Positions 11,319 through 22,007 of a stretch of DNA of 64,000 nucleotides are shown piece after piece. The stretch comes from Cololabis saira. Lineage: Eukaryota > Chordata > Actinopteri > Beloniformes > Belonidae. The stretch lies in the NCBI RefSeq assembly GCF_033807715.1, contig NC_084600.1, positions 45,963,824 to 46,027,823 of the forward strand, read 5' to 3'. Below the pieces are notes generated by a model, which did not search any database, was not told the origin of the DNA, and saw only the letters and a list, made by a program, of their open reading frames with translations. A program made the translations under genes and the position numbers. Each line of letters starts with the position of its first letter. Position 1 is the stretch's first letter.

Positions 11319-11743
11319 TCGTTACCTAGGGCATCCTGACCCAGAGGACTGGTCTCCTCTGTCCAGGAGAACCAGAGGGGGCAGTGAGCCGAGATGCCCG
11401 AGGTGAAGAGGTCCACCACCGCTCTGCCGAAGAGGACCCAAATCATCCCCACTACCTCCGGATGAAGCCGCCACTCTCCCGGGGGAGGCTTGCGTCGGGA
11501 CAGGAAGTCCGCCACCTGATTCCTGTCCCCTGGCAGGTACATTGCCCGCAGGCTAAGGAGGCGAGGAGAGGCCCATGTCAGAAGGCCCCGGGACACCCGC
11601 AGCAGCTGTGCAGACCTGGTGCCCCCCTGGTGGTTGATCTGGAAGACAGCGGACACATTGTCCGACCGAACCAGTACGTGCCTCCCCCACAGGTGAGGTA
11701 AAAAGTGCTTGAGTGCGAGGTGTACAGCACGGAGCTCCAGCAC
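11045..11743 (-). CDS. DIRS RNase H domain and downstream linker
   Basis: A 232-codon frame starting inside the RNase H domain: VLELRAVHLALKHF (catalytic Glu), VLVRSDNVSAV (Asp) and GDRNQVADFLSR. RNase H removes the RNA strand during reverse transcription. The frame continues through a Pro/Trp-rich linker into the recombinase region, overlapping it in another frame. The upstream residues QWSARDRTRHIN are coded just 5' (11744-11785), after which the coding sequence is cut by the LINE fragment at 11791. It would normally be joined to the RT. Confidence 0.8.
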   Translation of the reverse strand: MLELRAVHLALKHFLPHLWGRHVLVRSDNVSAVFQINHQGGTRSAQLLRVSRGLLTWASPRLLSLRAMYLPGDRNQVADFLSRRKPPPGEWRLHPEVVGMIWVLFGRAVVDLFTSGISAHCPLWFSWTEETSPLGQDALGNEWPNWLLYAFPPLPLILPTLQRVLQRGHRLLLVAPFWPGKPWFPLLRRLCCGTPWRLPDRRDLLSQLGGQIWHPDPRRLRLWIWPLQGPTR

Positions 11744-11790
11744 ATTGATGTGGCGTGTGCGGTCCCGCGCAGACCACTGCCCTCTGCAGT

Positions 11791-12755
11791 GTTAGCGTCG
11801 CTCCATTGGTTACCCGTAAAATTCAGAATCCAATTTAAAATTTTATTACTTGCGTATAAAGCCCAAAACGGCTTAGCTCCGCATTATTTGCAAGACCTGA
11901 TAGTGCCTTATGTTCCTGTCAGAGCTCTCCGCTCCCAGGTGCAGGTTTACTCGTAGTTCCTAGAGTATCTAAATGTAGATTTGGAGGGCGGGCGTTCTGC
12001 TATCAGGCACCATTACTATGGAACCAACTTCCAATCTGGGTTAAGGAGGCTGACACCACCTCCACCTTTAAAACTAAACTTAAAACCTTTCTGTTTAGTA
12101 AAGCCTATAGTTAGTGTTTAGTAAACCTCTAGCTGGTGTTGGTAAATCTCTAGGTAGTGTAAACTTTAGTGTGTCAGAGTCGTTCCTGTAGTTTCTTGTG
12201 CTGCCCCCCCCCCCCTTCTCCTCCCTTTTCTCTCTTTTGTCCATGTTGCAGCATCTTTTGCCGGACACCGGAACCTGCAGCGTGGGAGTGAGGGGGGCAG
12301 GGTAACGGCCCGGGCAGGCGGGGGAGAAGGTTCGTCCCTCAAGACTCCTATCCCTGGCCCTGCCCCTTTTCAACCTTTCCCTGACCCTGCACCCCAACCT
12401 GGGACTTGCTGATTGGGCCGGAGCTTCGGGAGCTGCGTGCTGGCCTGCGGTCCTCACCCCTGGTCATCCCGCTGCTGCTTCCACCTGCCTGCTGTGCTGT
12501 TGCCGTCCCTGACCCCCAGTCTGGCCCTCGGCAGGAGGGTCCCCCCTTATGAGCCTGGTCCTGCTCAAGGTTTCTTCCCTCCTAAAGGGGAGTTTTTCCT
12601 TGCCACTGTTTGGCTTAAGGCTTTTCTCCCACTAGAGGAGTTTTTACCTGCCATTGTTTATGTAATAACTGCTCGGGGGTCATGTTCTGGGTATGGGTCT
12701 CTGGAAAGCGTCTAGAGAAAACTTTTGTTGTATTAGACGCTATATTCAAAAAATT
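11791..12755 (+). mobile_element. 5'-truncated Rex1-like LINE fragment inside the DIRS element
   Basis: On the plus strand the first 160 bases encode a RT C-terminal signature (LHWLPVKFRIQFKILLLAYKA, split here as LHWLPVKFRIQF then KILLLAYKAQNGLAPHYL). This is followed by a long 3' UTR ending at ATTAGACGCTATATTCAAAAAATTGG. The same 3' UTR is present at 22008-22727. It is assigned to the Rex1/CR1-L2 group from the RT C-terminus. The host DIRS sequence resumes at about 12756 but has lost the stretch between RT motif A and RNase H. Confidence 0.75.
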
Positions 12756-13149
12756 GGAATCGCTGGTGCCGTGCCGCAATCGGCATGTGAAAATAAGCGT
12801 CCTGTAGGTCCACCGTCGTAAACCACTCCCCCTGACCGACCGCACGCAGAACATCTGCTGTGGTCAGCATCCGGAAGGGCAGGGCCTTCATGTACCTGTT
12901 GAGGCCTCTCAGGTCCAAGATGGGACGAAGGCCGCCGTCTTTCTTGCTGACAAGAAAGTAGGTTGAGTAGAACCCCCGGGGCTGCAGCAGGGGGTCTACC
13001 GGCACAATGGCGCCCTTGGCCAGTAGGACGGATAACTCCTGAGCCAGAGCCAGAATGTTCGCCGGGTCTCTGATGACGGTCATCTTGACCCGGCCGGAGG
13101 TAGGAGGCCGGTGTCGGAACTGCAGTACCCCTGGGTTAAGGTGGAAATT

Positions 13150-13150
<1 letters not shown>
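12756..13150 (-). pseudogene. DIRS reverse transcriptase, N-terminal part only
   Basis: Minus-strand frame coding KGAIVPVDPLLQPRGFYS, SKKDGGLRPILDLRGLN and FTTVDLQDAYFHMPI, the fingers and motif A of a DIRS/Ty3-type RT. It stops being RT at QRFQF, where the LINE fragment begins, so the catalytic YxDD-like box is absent. The fragment is therefore non-functional. The remaining N-terminal coding sequence peters out near 13150. Confidence 0.85.
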
Positions 13151-13649
<499 letters not shown>

Positions 13650-13659
13650 ATAGGTCTGT

Positions 13660-14345
13660 TTGTGTCACGTTGATCGTACTTACTCCAACTAGACGACCTT
13701 GACTATAAGACGACCCTCTTTTTCAAGATTCAAGTTTGGGGACTACAGGACTACAGGCGGAAATTAGCAATTGTTGCTATAACCTGGCTCAAAGCATCTC
13801 TTCTTGTTTTACAAGATTAATGTTTTTTTTGTGCATTGTCCCTGTTTTAAATAAATAAATTCAATCAATCAATCAATCAAAGACACTTTTTGAACACCAA
13901 CAATTATTTTTTTTTACAGAAAATAATTACAGCTCATCTGAAAAAAAAAGATAATATATTTGCGAGAAAAATGTTATTTTGCCTAATTCAAATCATTTGC
14001 GTCATAACATCCTCAGCTGCCAGTTTACCTGCTGATCTTCCACCCACTTTTTTCCAGATTGTCGCTAAGTTTCTCCATTTTCTCTTATCTCCTTATTTTC
14101 TCGTTTCTTTCTTACCGCTATTTTTATTTTGTGCTACCGCTATTTTTATTCTTCGTGAAAGGGGTTGGCTTTGGCTTTGAACTGGGGAGTTAAGTTCAGC
14201 ATTTGCTTTAAAGATATCTGGCGCCATCTAGCGTTGTGAATGGGGATAATATCTAGACCCCGAATGGAAGACGACCCCCACTTTTTCAGTCTTATTTCAA
14301 TGCAAAAAACGTCCTATATTCGAGCCAATGCGGTATTCCAGTAGG
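13660..14345. mobile_element. Possible MITE or DNA-transposon remnant
   Basis: The left end contains GACTATAAGACGACCCTC followed by TTTTTCAAG. The right end contains GAAGACGACCCCCACTTTTT and then CGTCCTATATTCGAGCCAA and TGCGGTA. Such 'GACGACC...TATATTCG' ends occur on fish DNA-transposon derivatives, but the inverted match here is only partial. Confidence 0.3.
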
Positions 14346-14990
14346 GTGTTAAATGTAATCAATTTCAGATTGACCAGTTTTTCAAAGTTTTGAGTAGTTT
14401 TTGTGTGTAAGTGATCATTTTTCAGACATCGATGAAAGCTCTGTCGGCCCAGATGTTTCCCCTTTTACCTGAGCCAAAGGTTAGGCTTTATATATATAAT
14501 TGTTATATGAATCTGTGTGAGGAAAAATGCATAGTTTTGCATGCTTTCACCTGGTATTTATTCATTTTATTTTTCTTGTAGGTGTTGAAGCTCCAGGTCT
14601 GTCCTTCACCTGGCTGGGTAATTTTAAAATAACTAACTTTTTTCAGTTTAAGTGTATCAAATCATGCTGAACAATGTTCATAAAGTTTTTACATTTGCAG
14701 TGATGGTTTGATGTTTATATAGCCGACCTGGCAGGTAAGTGCACACTGGACCAGAATTTTCTAGATTCACAAGTAGGAATAATGAGAAGGGAATGGACAC
14801 CACAATGAGTAAAAGGAACACAGAGGTAAGTTTTAGCAAATCCACTGTATTAAACATGCAAAGAAAATCGTTTGCCGGTGTTGGGCCTCGCCCATATGCT
14901 CATGTGAACTCTGAACTTATAAATGTATGAACATTTTGTGAATGTGTATATTCAACTTTGAAACTGCTCAGCTGAAAATCGGCTGTAATG
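14346..14990 (+). other. Non-coding segment with several splice-like signals
   Basis: No protein frame of note. Three short stretches are bracketed by plausible plus-strand splice sites: TTTTCTTGTAG before 14582 with GGGTAATTTT after it, CATTTGCAG before 14701 with GCAGGTAAGT at about 14735, and GAGGTAAGTTTT at 14824. They could be exons of a non-coding transcript; nothing else supports this. Confidence 0.2.
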
Positions 14991-14994
14991 TGCC

Positions 14995-16450
14995 TCCAAA
15001 AATGGCCGCCTTGCCATGAACTACAACCCCCAGCATGCCTTGCGTGGGGGGGCGGCGCCTATCGCATCCAATCGCAACGAGGCACCGATGACGTCACCGC
15101 AGCCGCGCGTAGGATCAAAACGCAGCGCTGCTCCTTCTTCGCTCTCTTTTTCCTTCATCAACCAGTGGGTCAGTTGTCCATCTTTTGGCTCCGGGCCAAA
15201 GGGACCACGACCTTCCCCCCCCAAAGGGGGGGTAAGAGGAGAGATCTGCGGCGCGCTCCAGCCGGTCCGGCCGGAGGATCAGCGAGGATCCACGGCGCGG
15301 ACTGCGGCGCTGCGTCCCTCTCTCCCTTTTTCTCTCTTCTCCACTTCATCTCATCCGAGCTGGATCTTTTGGCTCCGGGCAAAGATCCCATCTCCTTTTC
15401 TCCCCCCGGCTGGGGGGAGGTGTAAGGCCCGCATCGGATCGGGCCGGTCCGTTGGACCTGCAGCCCGTTGAAGCCGCGGTCCGCGGAGCCGCTCCCATTA
15501 ACTCTTGGTCTCAACTTTTCATCCGGAGCTCCGACTCCCACTGCACGTGTCCCCGGTCCCTGGGAGCTGAAAAGAGGGGAAGAGCCGCTTCGAAGCTCGG
15601 GCCCTGGCCCAGGGTGAGACCCGTTCCTCTTTCCTAACCTCTCTCTCTGCTCTCGAGTTTCTCCTGGAAGGACCTGTGGCCAGCCTGCCCAGCGCAGAGC
15701 CGAGACGCATCCCGCCGCCCGTCCCGGGGCCACGCACTCATCAGCCCGACGGGCACCCGCACGTCCCAGAAGTGGACCGGCCCGGCGCGCACCCGAGACG
15801 ACGTGATAGCCTCCGGACTGGGGGGGGAGCGCCGGCTGCTTCACGCTGCACCACCGTCCTCTTTTGATTCCAGAGTCAGGAGGAGGAGCGGTAGAGGCAG
15901 GAGACCTCTTGGATTGGGGACTCCAACCAAAGAGCCGGCAGGAACCCCTGATCGGCACCCGGACACCCGAGGAGGCGTGAGGTTTTGAGACCTGGGTGTA
16001 TTAGTTTAACTGGGAGTGTTTCAGAGCTAAATCTGTGTTCCGAACTGAGATTACTGCATACATCATCATCATCATTGTTATCATTATCGTGTTTGATTAT
16101 TTGGTAGTCGTTGTTTTCTGCCGTAGTCAAGTTTTAAATGCTGCGTTTGCCATCCGGTCTGATCGCACGTGGCTCAAAGGGCGCGTCCATCTTTAAATAC
16201 CAGAGTCCTGCCGTCTTTAAACACCGCAGCCATCTTTGTGCAGCCACAATGTTTTAAACCACAGATGTTCTTTATCATCTTTGTTATTGCTTTGATTCTT
16301 TTTTCCATTCCATGCATTTAACTTTCATTTCATTTCTATTGATTGTTGTTTTTCTAGTTAATTAATGGTTTTATAATAATGTAGTGTGCCATCAGGATTT
16401 TTGTGGGTTGTTACGTTACCATCTTTTGACACCTATATGTAAATAAATTC
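14995..16450 (+). other. CpG-rich segment, promoter-like, with downstream polyadenylation signal
   Basis: The first 1 kb (to about 15990) is strongly GC- and CpG-rich, in contrast to AT-rich flanks. A partial internal duplication repeats CTTTTGGCTCCGGGC (15182 and 15367), each followed by a C-rich run. It is followed by an AT-rich tail with AATAAA at 16442-16447. This looks like a promoter plus transcript unit or an LTR-like retroelement leader. Long open frames on both strands here (for example 15170-15958 minus) are explained by high GC and have no domain. Confidence 0.35.
15019..15038 (+). promoter_or_regulatory. ZNF143/THAP11-type promoter motif (SBS)
   Basis: ACTACAACCCCCAGCATGC at 15020-15038 matches the vertebrate ACTACAnnTCCCAGnATGC promoter element with one substitution. 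It sits at the edge of the CpG-rich segment, where such sites normally occur close to transcription starts. Confidence 0.6.
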
Positions 16451-17198
16451 TGATTGATATTTAATAAGTGGTTGTTGTTTCATACAGATTTTGGTCATAT
16501 TTGATTGTTTGAGCAGAGCCAGTGCTCGGATCTCACTCCTTCAATTAATAACTGGGTATAGTAATTACTTTGAGACTGATATTCTGCTGTTAAGTTATCA
16601 TTTTCCCTGGACTAAGGCCCCAGGGTGGTGCCCCGAGGATTTTAATTATCAGAATCAGAATCAGAAAGGGGTTTATTGCCAAGTTTTCACACGAGGAATT
16701 TGTTATGGGGATTGGTGCAACACAATACAAATATAAAAACAAATATATAAGAGATAAAATAAAATAGAATGAAATGTATACACAATAAAAAGTATAGACA
16801 GTAAAATAAAATGTAGACCGGAAATGTACAAAATGAGGTTTTAAAGTGCCGGGTGAGTCTGTACAAGTGACTTAGAAACTTAGGATAGGTAAAAAGTATA
16901 GACAGAAATGTACAATGAGGTTTGTAAAGTGCCGGATATGAGTCTGTGCAAAAGTTACAGGATTGGAGTTTTTACGTTAATGTAACGTAGAGTGGGATGG
17001 GGGGGCAGTCCGTGGTAGTCGGGGGGGGGAGGACGGGGGACCGGGGCCTCGTTGATGAGGAAGGCTGCAGAGGGGAAAAAACTGTTCTTGTGGCGTGAGG
17101 TTTTGGTCCTGATGGACCGCAGCTCCTGCCAGAGGGAAGAGACTGGAACAGTTTGTGTCCGGGGTGAGAGGGATCTGCTGCAATCTTTCCTGCACGCT

Positions 17199-18158
17199 TC
17201 AGGGTCCTGGAGGCTCCAGGTCCTGCACAGATGGAAGATTGCAGCCAATCACCTTCTCTGCCGAGCGGATGATACGCTGCAGCCTGCTCCTGTCTTTCAC
17301 AGTGGCAGCAGCGTACCAGATGGTGATGGAGGAGGTGAGGATGGACTCAATGATGGCCGTGTAAAACTGCACCATCATTGTCTTTGGCAGGTTGAATTTC
17401 TTCAGCTGCCGCAGGAAGTACATCCTCTGCTGTGCTTTTTTGGTGAGGGAGGTGATGTTCAGCTCCCACTTGAGGTCCTGATGATGGTCCAGGAAGATGA
17501 GGGAGGTGATGTTCAGCTCCACTTGAGGTCCTGGGATATGATGGTCCAGGAAGATGAGGGAGGTGATGTTCAGCTCCCACTTGAGGTCCTGGGATATGAT
17601 GGTCCCCAGGAAGATGAGGGACTCCACAGAGTCTGCTGGGGAGTCACACAGGGTGAGGGGGGCCGGTGGGGCTGCGTTCCTCCGGTAGTCCACTATCATC
17701 TCCACTGTCTTTAGAGCGTTGAGCTCTAGGTTGTTCTGACCGCACCAGGTCACCAGCTGGTCCACCTCCCACCTGTAGGCGGACTCATCACCATCAGAGA
17801 TGAGTCCAATGAGGGTGGTGTCGTCCGCAAACTTCAGGAGCTTGACGGACTGATGACTGGAGGTGCAGCTGTTGGTGTACAGGGAGAAGAGCAGAGGAGA
17901 GAGAACACAGCCTTGAGGGGATCCGGTACTGATGGTCCGAGGGTCAGAGACATGTTTCCCCAGCTTCACCCACTGCTTCCTGTCAGACAGGAATTCAGTG
18001 ATCCACCTGCAGGTGGAGTCAGGCACGTTCAGCTGGGAGAGCTTGTTCTGGAGCAGAGATGGGATGATCGTATTAAAGGCAGAGCTGAAGTCCACGAACA
18101 GGATCCTGGCGTAGGTTCCTGTGGAGTCCAGGTGCTGGAGGATGAAGTGCAGGGCCAT
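17199..18158 (-). pseudogene. L2-like LINE reverse transcriptase, C-terminal half
   Basis: A 319-codon frame with the RT palm: ILFVDFSSAFNTIIP (motif A), GSPQGCVLSPLLFSLY (motif B) and FADDTTLIGLISDGDES (catalytic Asp pair). It is followed by the EMIVDYRR and FLGTIISQDLKWELNITSL segment typical of the CR1/L2 group. The latter is triplicated in frame (17447-17620). It continues the protein of 18250-20271 after a frameshift, and its own first Met is an internal residue, not a start. Confidence 0.85.
17447..17620. repeat. 53-58-bp tandem triplication in LINE coding sequence
   Basis: GGGAGGTGATGTTCAGCTC starts units at 17447, 17500 and 17558. On the minus strand it repeats the peptide LNITSLIFLDHH while keeping the frame open. 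Confidence 0.9.
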
Positions 18159-18159
18159 A

Positions 18160-18321
18160 TTTACAGCATCGTCTACAGACCTGTTGGCTCTGTAGGAACT
18201 GCAGGGGATCCAGTAGTGGGTCGGTTATGTTCTTGAGGTGTTTACAGCATCATCTACAGAACTGTTGGCTCTGTAGGAACTGCAGGGGATCCAGTAGTGG
18301 GCCGGTGATGTTTTTGAGGTG
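18160..18321. repeat. 81-bp tandem duplication in LINE coding sequence
   Basis: TTTACAGCATC(G/A)TCTACAGA and the following 60 bases are repeated at 18160 and 18241. The duplication is a multiple of three; the frame break comes from a separate small indel shared by both copies. Confidence 0.9.
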
Positions 18322-20271
18322 TGGCAGCACAAGGTGCTCAAAAGACTTCATGACCACAGAGGTCAGGGCGACGGGTCTGTAGTCGTTAAGTCCTGTGGTC
18401 CTTGGTTTTTTGGGGACAGGTATGATGGTGGAGGTTTTGAAGCAGGCTGGCACATGGCATGTCTCCAGGGAGGTGTTAAAGATGTCCGTGAACACCGGAG
18501 ACAGCTGATCGGCACAGTGCTTCAGGGTGGATGGGGAGACAGAGTCCGGTCCTGCTGCTTTGCGGGGGTTCAGTTTTTTTAATATTTTATTAACGTCCCT
18601 CTCCAGGATAGAGAGGGGCGTCGCAGTGGTGTGGGGGGTGGAGGATGGGGCCTCTGGGGTGTGAAGTGGTGAAGACGCTCCAGCCCCTGCTGGGGAGGGG
18701 GGGGGGGGGCTGTTGGAGGAATGGAACTGGGGAATGTGAATGCAGTCCGGGGGGATGGTATCAGGACTGTCCCTTTGTCCTTCAAAGCGACAGTAGAACT
18801 CATTCAGGTCGTTGGCTAGGCGTCGGTCGTTGATGGAGGGGGGGGCTCTGGGTTTGTAGTTTGTTATCTGTCTCAGTCCTTTCCAAACTGAGCTCACATC
18901 GTTATCTGAGAAGTGTTGGCGTAGTTTCTCAGAGTACAGACGTTTAGCTGCTCTCACCTCCTTGCTAAATGTGTACTTAGCCTTTTTGAGCCTGTCCTTG
19001 TCGCCACTCCTGAACGCTTCCTCCTTCTGCAGCCGCAACCTTCTGAGCTTAGAAGGAAACCAGGGTTTGTCATTGTTATAAACAACCCTGGTTCGTGTTG
19101 GAATACAACTGTCCTCACAGAAGCTGATGTAAGATGTAACAGCCTCTGTGAGCTCGTCTAGACTGCTGGTAGATGTCCTGAAAACATCCCAATCAGTAGA
19201 GTCCAAACATGCCTGAAGATCCTCCGTAGCTTTCCTGGTCCACTGCTTTGAGGTCCTCACAGCAGGTTTGCAGAGCTTTAATTTCTGCTTATATGCTGGA
19301 ATCAGGTGGACCATGAGGTGGTCTGAGTGTCCCAGTGCAGCTCGGGGGACGGCATGATAGGCTCTGCTCACTGTAGAGTAACAGTGATCCAAAATGTTTC
19401 CCTCTCTGGTCGGGCATTTAATTAGCTGTCTATATTTAAGGAGTTCGTGGCTGAGGTTACCTTTGTTAAAGTCGCCGAGGACAGTAACTAAGGAGTCCGG
19501 GTTTGTCCGCTCCACGTTCAGTATCTGGTCGGCGAGCACGCGCTGAGCATCCTGCACGTGGGCCTGCGGTGTGATGTAAACGCCGACCAGGATGAATGAG
19601 CTGAACTCACGGGGAGAGTAGAAGGGTTTGCAGTTTATAATAAAAAATTCCAGATCGGGAGAACAGTGTTGCTGGATCACTGTCACATCTTTGCACCAGC
19701 AGTTGTTGATGTAAAAGCAGATTCCTCCACCTTTCTTTTTTCCGGAGAGCTGCGCGTCTCTGTCGGCTCTGAAGAGCTGGAAGCCTGCCAGCTGCAGCGC
19801 AGAGTCCGGGATGAGACCACACAGCCACGTCTCCGTGAAGCAGAGAACGGAGGATGACGAGAGGTCTCTGTTCTTCCCCACTAGTAGTTGAAGTTCATCC
19901 ATTTTATTGCAAAGTGATCGCACATTGGAGAGAAATATGCCAGGTAAAGGTGTGCGGCGTCCGCGCCGGCGGAGACGCACAAGCGCGCCTGCCCGTTTAC
20001 CTCTCCTCCTGCGCTTCACCGCGTGAACAAAGGTGATCACACCTTTGACTAGAATGTCCAATAATTCCACTGATGGAAGGAGAAAAGTGGGAAATAAATC
20101 CGCTGGAGTTGTTCTTCTGATGTTCATCAGCTCTTCTCTGGTGAAAGAGCATCGGGAGTCGTAGCAGAAAGCTGCATTATTAAATAAAAAGAGACAAAGT
20201 AACACGCACCAAATCACCGCGGCTGCCATCCTCTCCGGCGCCGGAAGTCTAAGATCATATTGGTCATTCAA
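18250..20271 (-). CDS. L2-like LINE endonuclease and RT N-terminal half
   Basis: A 673-codon frame. After a basic N-terminal stretch with a hydrophobic segment ([17 protein letters not shown]), the APE endonuclease follows: [36 protein letters not shown] and [10 protein letters not shown]. The linker then leads to the start of the RT ([44 protein letters not shown]). The frame is lost at [10 protein letters not shown] near 18250 by a small deletion relative to the usual LQFAYRANRS. The endonuclease looks intact. The start ATG at 20271 is followed closely by a second (AAAVIW), which is equally plausible. Confidence 0.9.
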   Translation of the reverse strand: MNDQYDLRLPAPERMAAAVIWCVLLCLFLFNNAAFCYDSRCSFTREELMNIRRTTPADLFPTFLLPSVELLDILVKGVITFVHAVKRRRRGKRAGALVRLRRRGRRTPLPGIFLSNVRSLCNKMDELQLLVGKNRDLSSSSVLCFTETWLCGLIPDSALQLAGFQLFRADRDAQLSGKKKGGGICFYINNCWCKDVTVIQQHCSPDLEFFIINCKPFYSPREFSSFILVGVYITPQAHVQDAQRVLADQILNVERTNPDSLVTVLGDFNKGNLSHELLKYRQLIKCPTREGNILDHCYSTVSRAYHAVPRAALGHSDHLMVHLIPAYKQKLKLCKPAVRTSKQWTRKATEDLQACLDSTDWDVFRTSTSSLDELTEAVTSYISFCEDSCIPTRTRVVYNNDKPWFPSKLRRLRLQKEEAFRSGDKDRLKKAKYTFSKEVRAAKRLYSEKLRQHFSDNDVSSVWKGLRQITNYKPRAPPSINDRRLANDLNEFYCRFEGQRDSPDTIPPDCIHIPQFHSSNSPPPPSPAGAGASSPLHTPEAPSSTPHTTATPLSILERDVNKILKKLNPRKAAGPDSVSPSTLKHCADQLSPVFTDIFNTSLETCHVPACFKTSTIIPVPKKPRTTGLNDYRPVALTSVVMKSFEHLVLPHLKNITGPLLDPLQFLQSQQFCR

Positions 20272-20375
20272 TTTGATAAATATTCGACTTTATTAATTAT
20301 TAATAATTCTTGAATAAAATTATTAATAAGCCTTCGATAACTGATCAGCTTAGCTACCTGAGTTGCACAACAATG

Positions 20376-20665
20376 CCGTCACCATGGCTGCAAAGACAGG
20401 CCAAAAAAGGTGGCTGTTTTTTTTGTTTTTTTTTTAGAAGAAGAAAAAATAATCCTTTTCTGTCTTTTTTTTTTCTTAAATAAAAATAAAATGTCACATT
20501 AATAAGTGGGAGAGGGAGCGAACGCTGACGTCACCACGAATGTGCCGGTGGGAGAGGGGAGCGGACACGGTGGTGTCACCACGGCTGTAAAGAAAGGCCA
20601 AAAAGATGTTTATTTTCTCTTAAGAAAAAAACAATCCTTTCCTTTCTGATTTTTCCTCTTTTTCC
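20376..20665. repeat. Twofold repeat of a GTCACCA(T/C)GGCTG(C/T)AAAG segment
   Basis: Two diverged copies: one from about 20379 and one from about 20575. Each runs through GGCCAAAAA, a T-rich stretch and an AATCCTTT(T/C)C motif. The spacer is purine-rich (GGGAGAGGGAGCG). No coding signal. Confidence 0.6.
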
Positions 20666-20936
20666 TCTGCACAGATTGTTCAGGTGTCAGGCGCAGCTGA
20701 CAGCTTACCTTCTGTCAGCTGGGCTGGGGGGCGGGGCGGGGAGACGCCGCCACAACCGGACACCAATACCACGCCGGCCACAGCTTCTCGGAGGACGAAA
20801 AAAAATCGTTACTCCTACCTGAATGGCACGAAGCTGCACCGGGCCAGCGGTTCAGGGAGGCAAGGAAGAAGCTTAACCAAGCTTCTATTTCCGTCCTGTA
20901 CTTCAGACGCGCGAAGCGAAAAAGAATAAGGAGTCG
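20666..20936 (-). other. Probable DIRS 5' leader
   Basis: GC-rich sequence directly inside the right inverted end, where the minus-strand DIRS transcript would begin. No gag frame is recognisable. Confidence 0.35.
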
Positions 20937-21096
20937 ATCCCATGCTGACGCCGGAAGTTATACCCCTTCCGGGGTTCATGCAAGGGTCACAGGTGACGTG
21001 ACATTGTTGGTATTAGTACTCGACATGCGCATGCACGAGGGGAGATATCCAGTGCTTACAGCACCGCCTGGCGGTCAGTAGGGACGAAATAGAACT
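20937..21096. repeat. DIRS right inverted terminal region
   Basis: Reverse complement of the left end: it contains GGAGTCGATCCCATGCTGAC, CGTGACATTGTTGGTATTAG and ACAGCACCGCCTGGCGGTCA, matching 9687-9835 inverted. The last bases (GTAGGGACGAAATAGAA) match the inverted 9930-9945 version rather than the 9663 version, so the two outer ends are not identical. Confidence 0.85.
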
Positions 21097-21129
21097 GGTT
21101 CGAGGTCAGTAAGCACAACAACCTTCATA

Positions 21130-21225
21130 CATAAGGTGCACCTGATTATTATAGGGCTAGGGATTTTGAGAAATGTTTGGGATTTTAAGTGCACCTTATA
21201 GTGCGGAAAATACGGTAAAACTAGA
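21130..21225. mobile_element. Short DNA-transposon (MITE) remnant
   Basis: ATAAGGTGCACCTGATTAT at 21132 and AAGTGCACCTTATAGTGCGG at 21188 are partial copies of the same terminal sequence. It ends with GGAAAATACGGTA, a common end motif of short vertebrate DNA transposons. The family was not determined. Confidence 0.45.
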
Positions 21226-21584
21226 TTCAAGAGTTAAACAAGCAGATAAACAATTTGTAATTGTAACACGTGTTTGAATATCTCAGTCAGTACAAACCTT
21301 AGAATTGTAGTGTTTGGAATCAGATAAAATATCTTTTGATTCCAGAACAAATGACGGATGAAGATATTTGTAGACGATGCTGCATGATCTCTGCACTCAA
21401 CAAACATTGTCTTCTTTGTTTAGGGAATATTGTACACCTATATACACTTGTGCTCAAATGATCGAAAAGCAGCTTGCAGACTCTTGAACTAGTTTTTACT
21501 TATGACACCAAGATGGTTCAGGGCAGGTCAGGTGTTTGTGGCTGCAGGACTCACAACTTTTCCAACTTTAGTCAGAGAACAAAC

Positions 21585-21758
21585 CTCAGAGTCTCCAGTC
21601 TGCAGTCTGGACTCTCCAGAAACCCACACAGCTGCTTCACATCTGAATCCTCCAGGTCGTTGTTACTCAGGTCCAGAAGTTTCAGATCAGAGGGGTCGGA
21701 CTCCAGCGCTGAGACCAGAGAAGAACAGCTGATCTCTGACAAAGTGTAGCGCTCTGAC
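21585..21758 (-). CDS. NLR leucine-rich-repeat exon (third from 3' end)
   Basis: 174 nt, one LRR unit with [32 protein letters not shown] and [10 protein letters not shown]. Acceptor ATTCTTTCTTCAG; donor GTTTGTTC after CTGAG. The phase is identical to the other LRR exons. It lies directly to the right of the DIRS-like element, which together with other insertions separates it from the 7192 exon by 14 kb. Confidence 0.85.
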
Positions 21759-21824
21759 CTGAAGAAAGAATAAAACACAGATAAAATCTAGATGAGCGTT
21801 TTCTCAGTTGTGTGGGTGGTAAAC

Positions 21825-21915
21825 ACTGGATCATCACAGTAAGAAGGTTTGTGGTTCAAATCCCGGCTCGGTTCTTTCTGGCTGGAGTTTTTTATGTTCT
21901 TCCCTCATTTCAGAA
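21825..21915 (+). mobile_element. Degenerate tRNA-derived SINE-like fragment
   Basis: Contains a polymerase III B-box-like GGTTCAAATCC (21853-21863) within GTGGTTCAAATCCCGGCTCGG. It is followed by TTCTTTCTGGCTGGAGTTT, resembling a widespread fish repeat. The A box is not clear. Confidence 0.4.
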
Positions 21916-22007
21916 ACTCCACAGTTCAGTAACACATCTGTCAGGATTCTTGATGCTTCCACATTAAACGCAGGACTGAGTGAGATACCTAATCATCTAT
22001 TTGACTT

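Larger units (their letters stand above)
16649..20275 (-). mobile_element. L2-like LINE, near full length
   Basis: Minus-strand LINE. The 5' end is near 20275, just before an intact ORF start. The 3' end carries the L2-type terminal repeat, visible on the plus strand as TCAGAATCAGAATCAGAAA at 16649. The ORF is split by one frameshift near 18240-18250 and contains two internal tandem duplications. A minus-strand C-terminal segment (FFPSAAFLINEAPVP) at 16955-17248 is in a further frame. No flanking target duplication was identified. Confidence 0.85.

Noticed and set aside
15170..15958. 262-codon minus-strand frame and overlapping plus-strand frames in the CpG-rich segment
   Set aside because: High GC lowers stop frequency. 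The composition is Arg/Gly/Pro-rich, with no domain and competing frames on the opposite strand.
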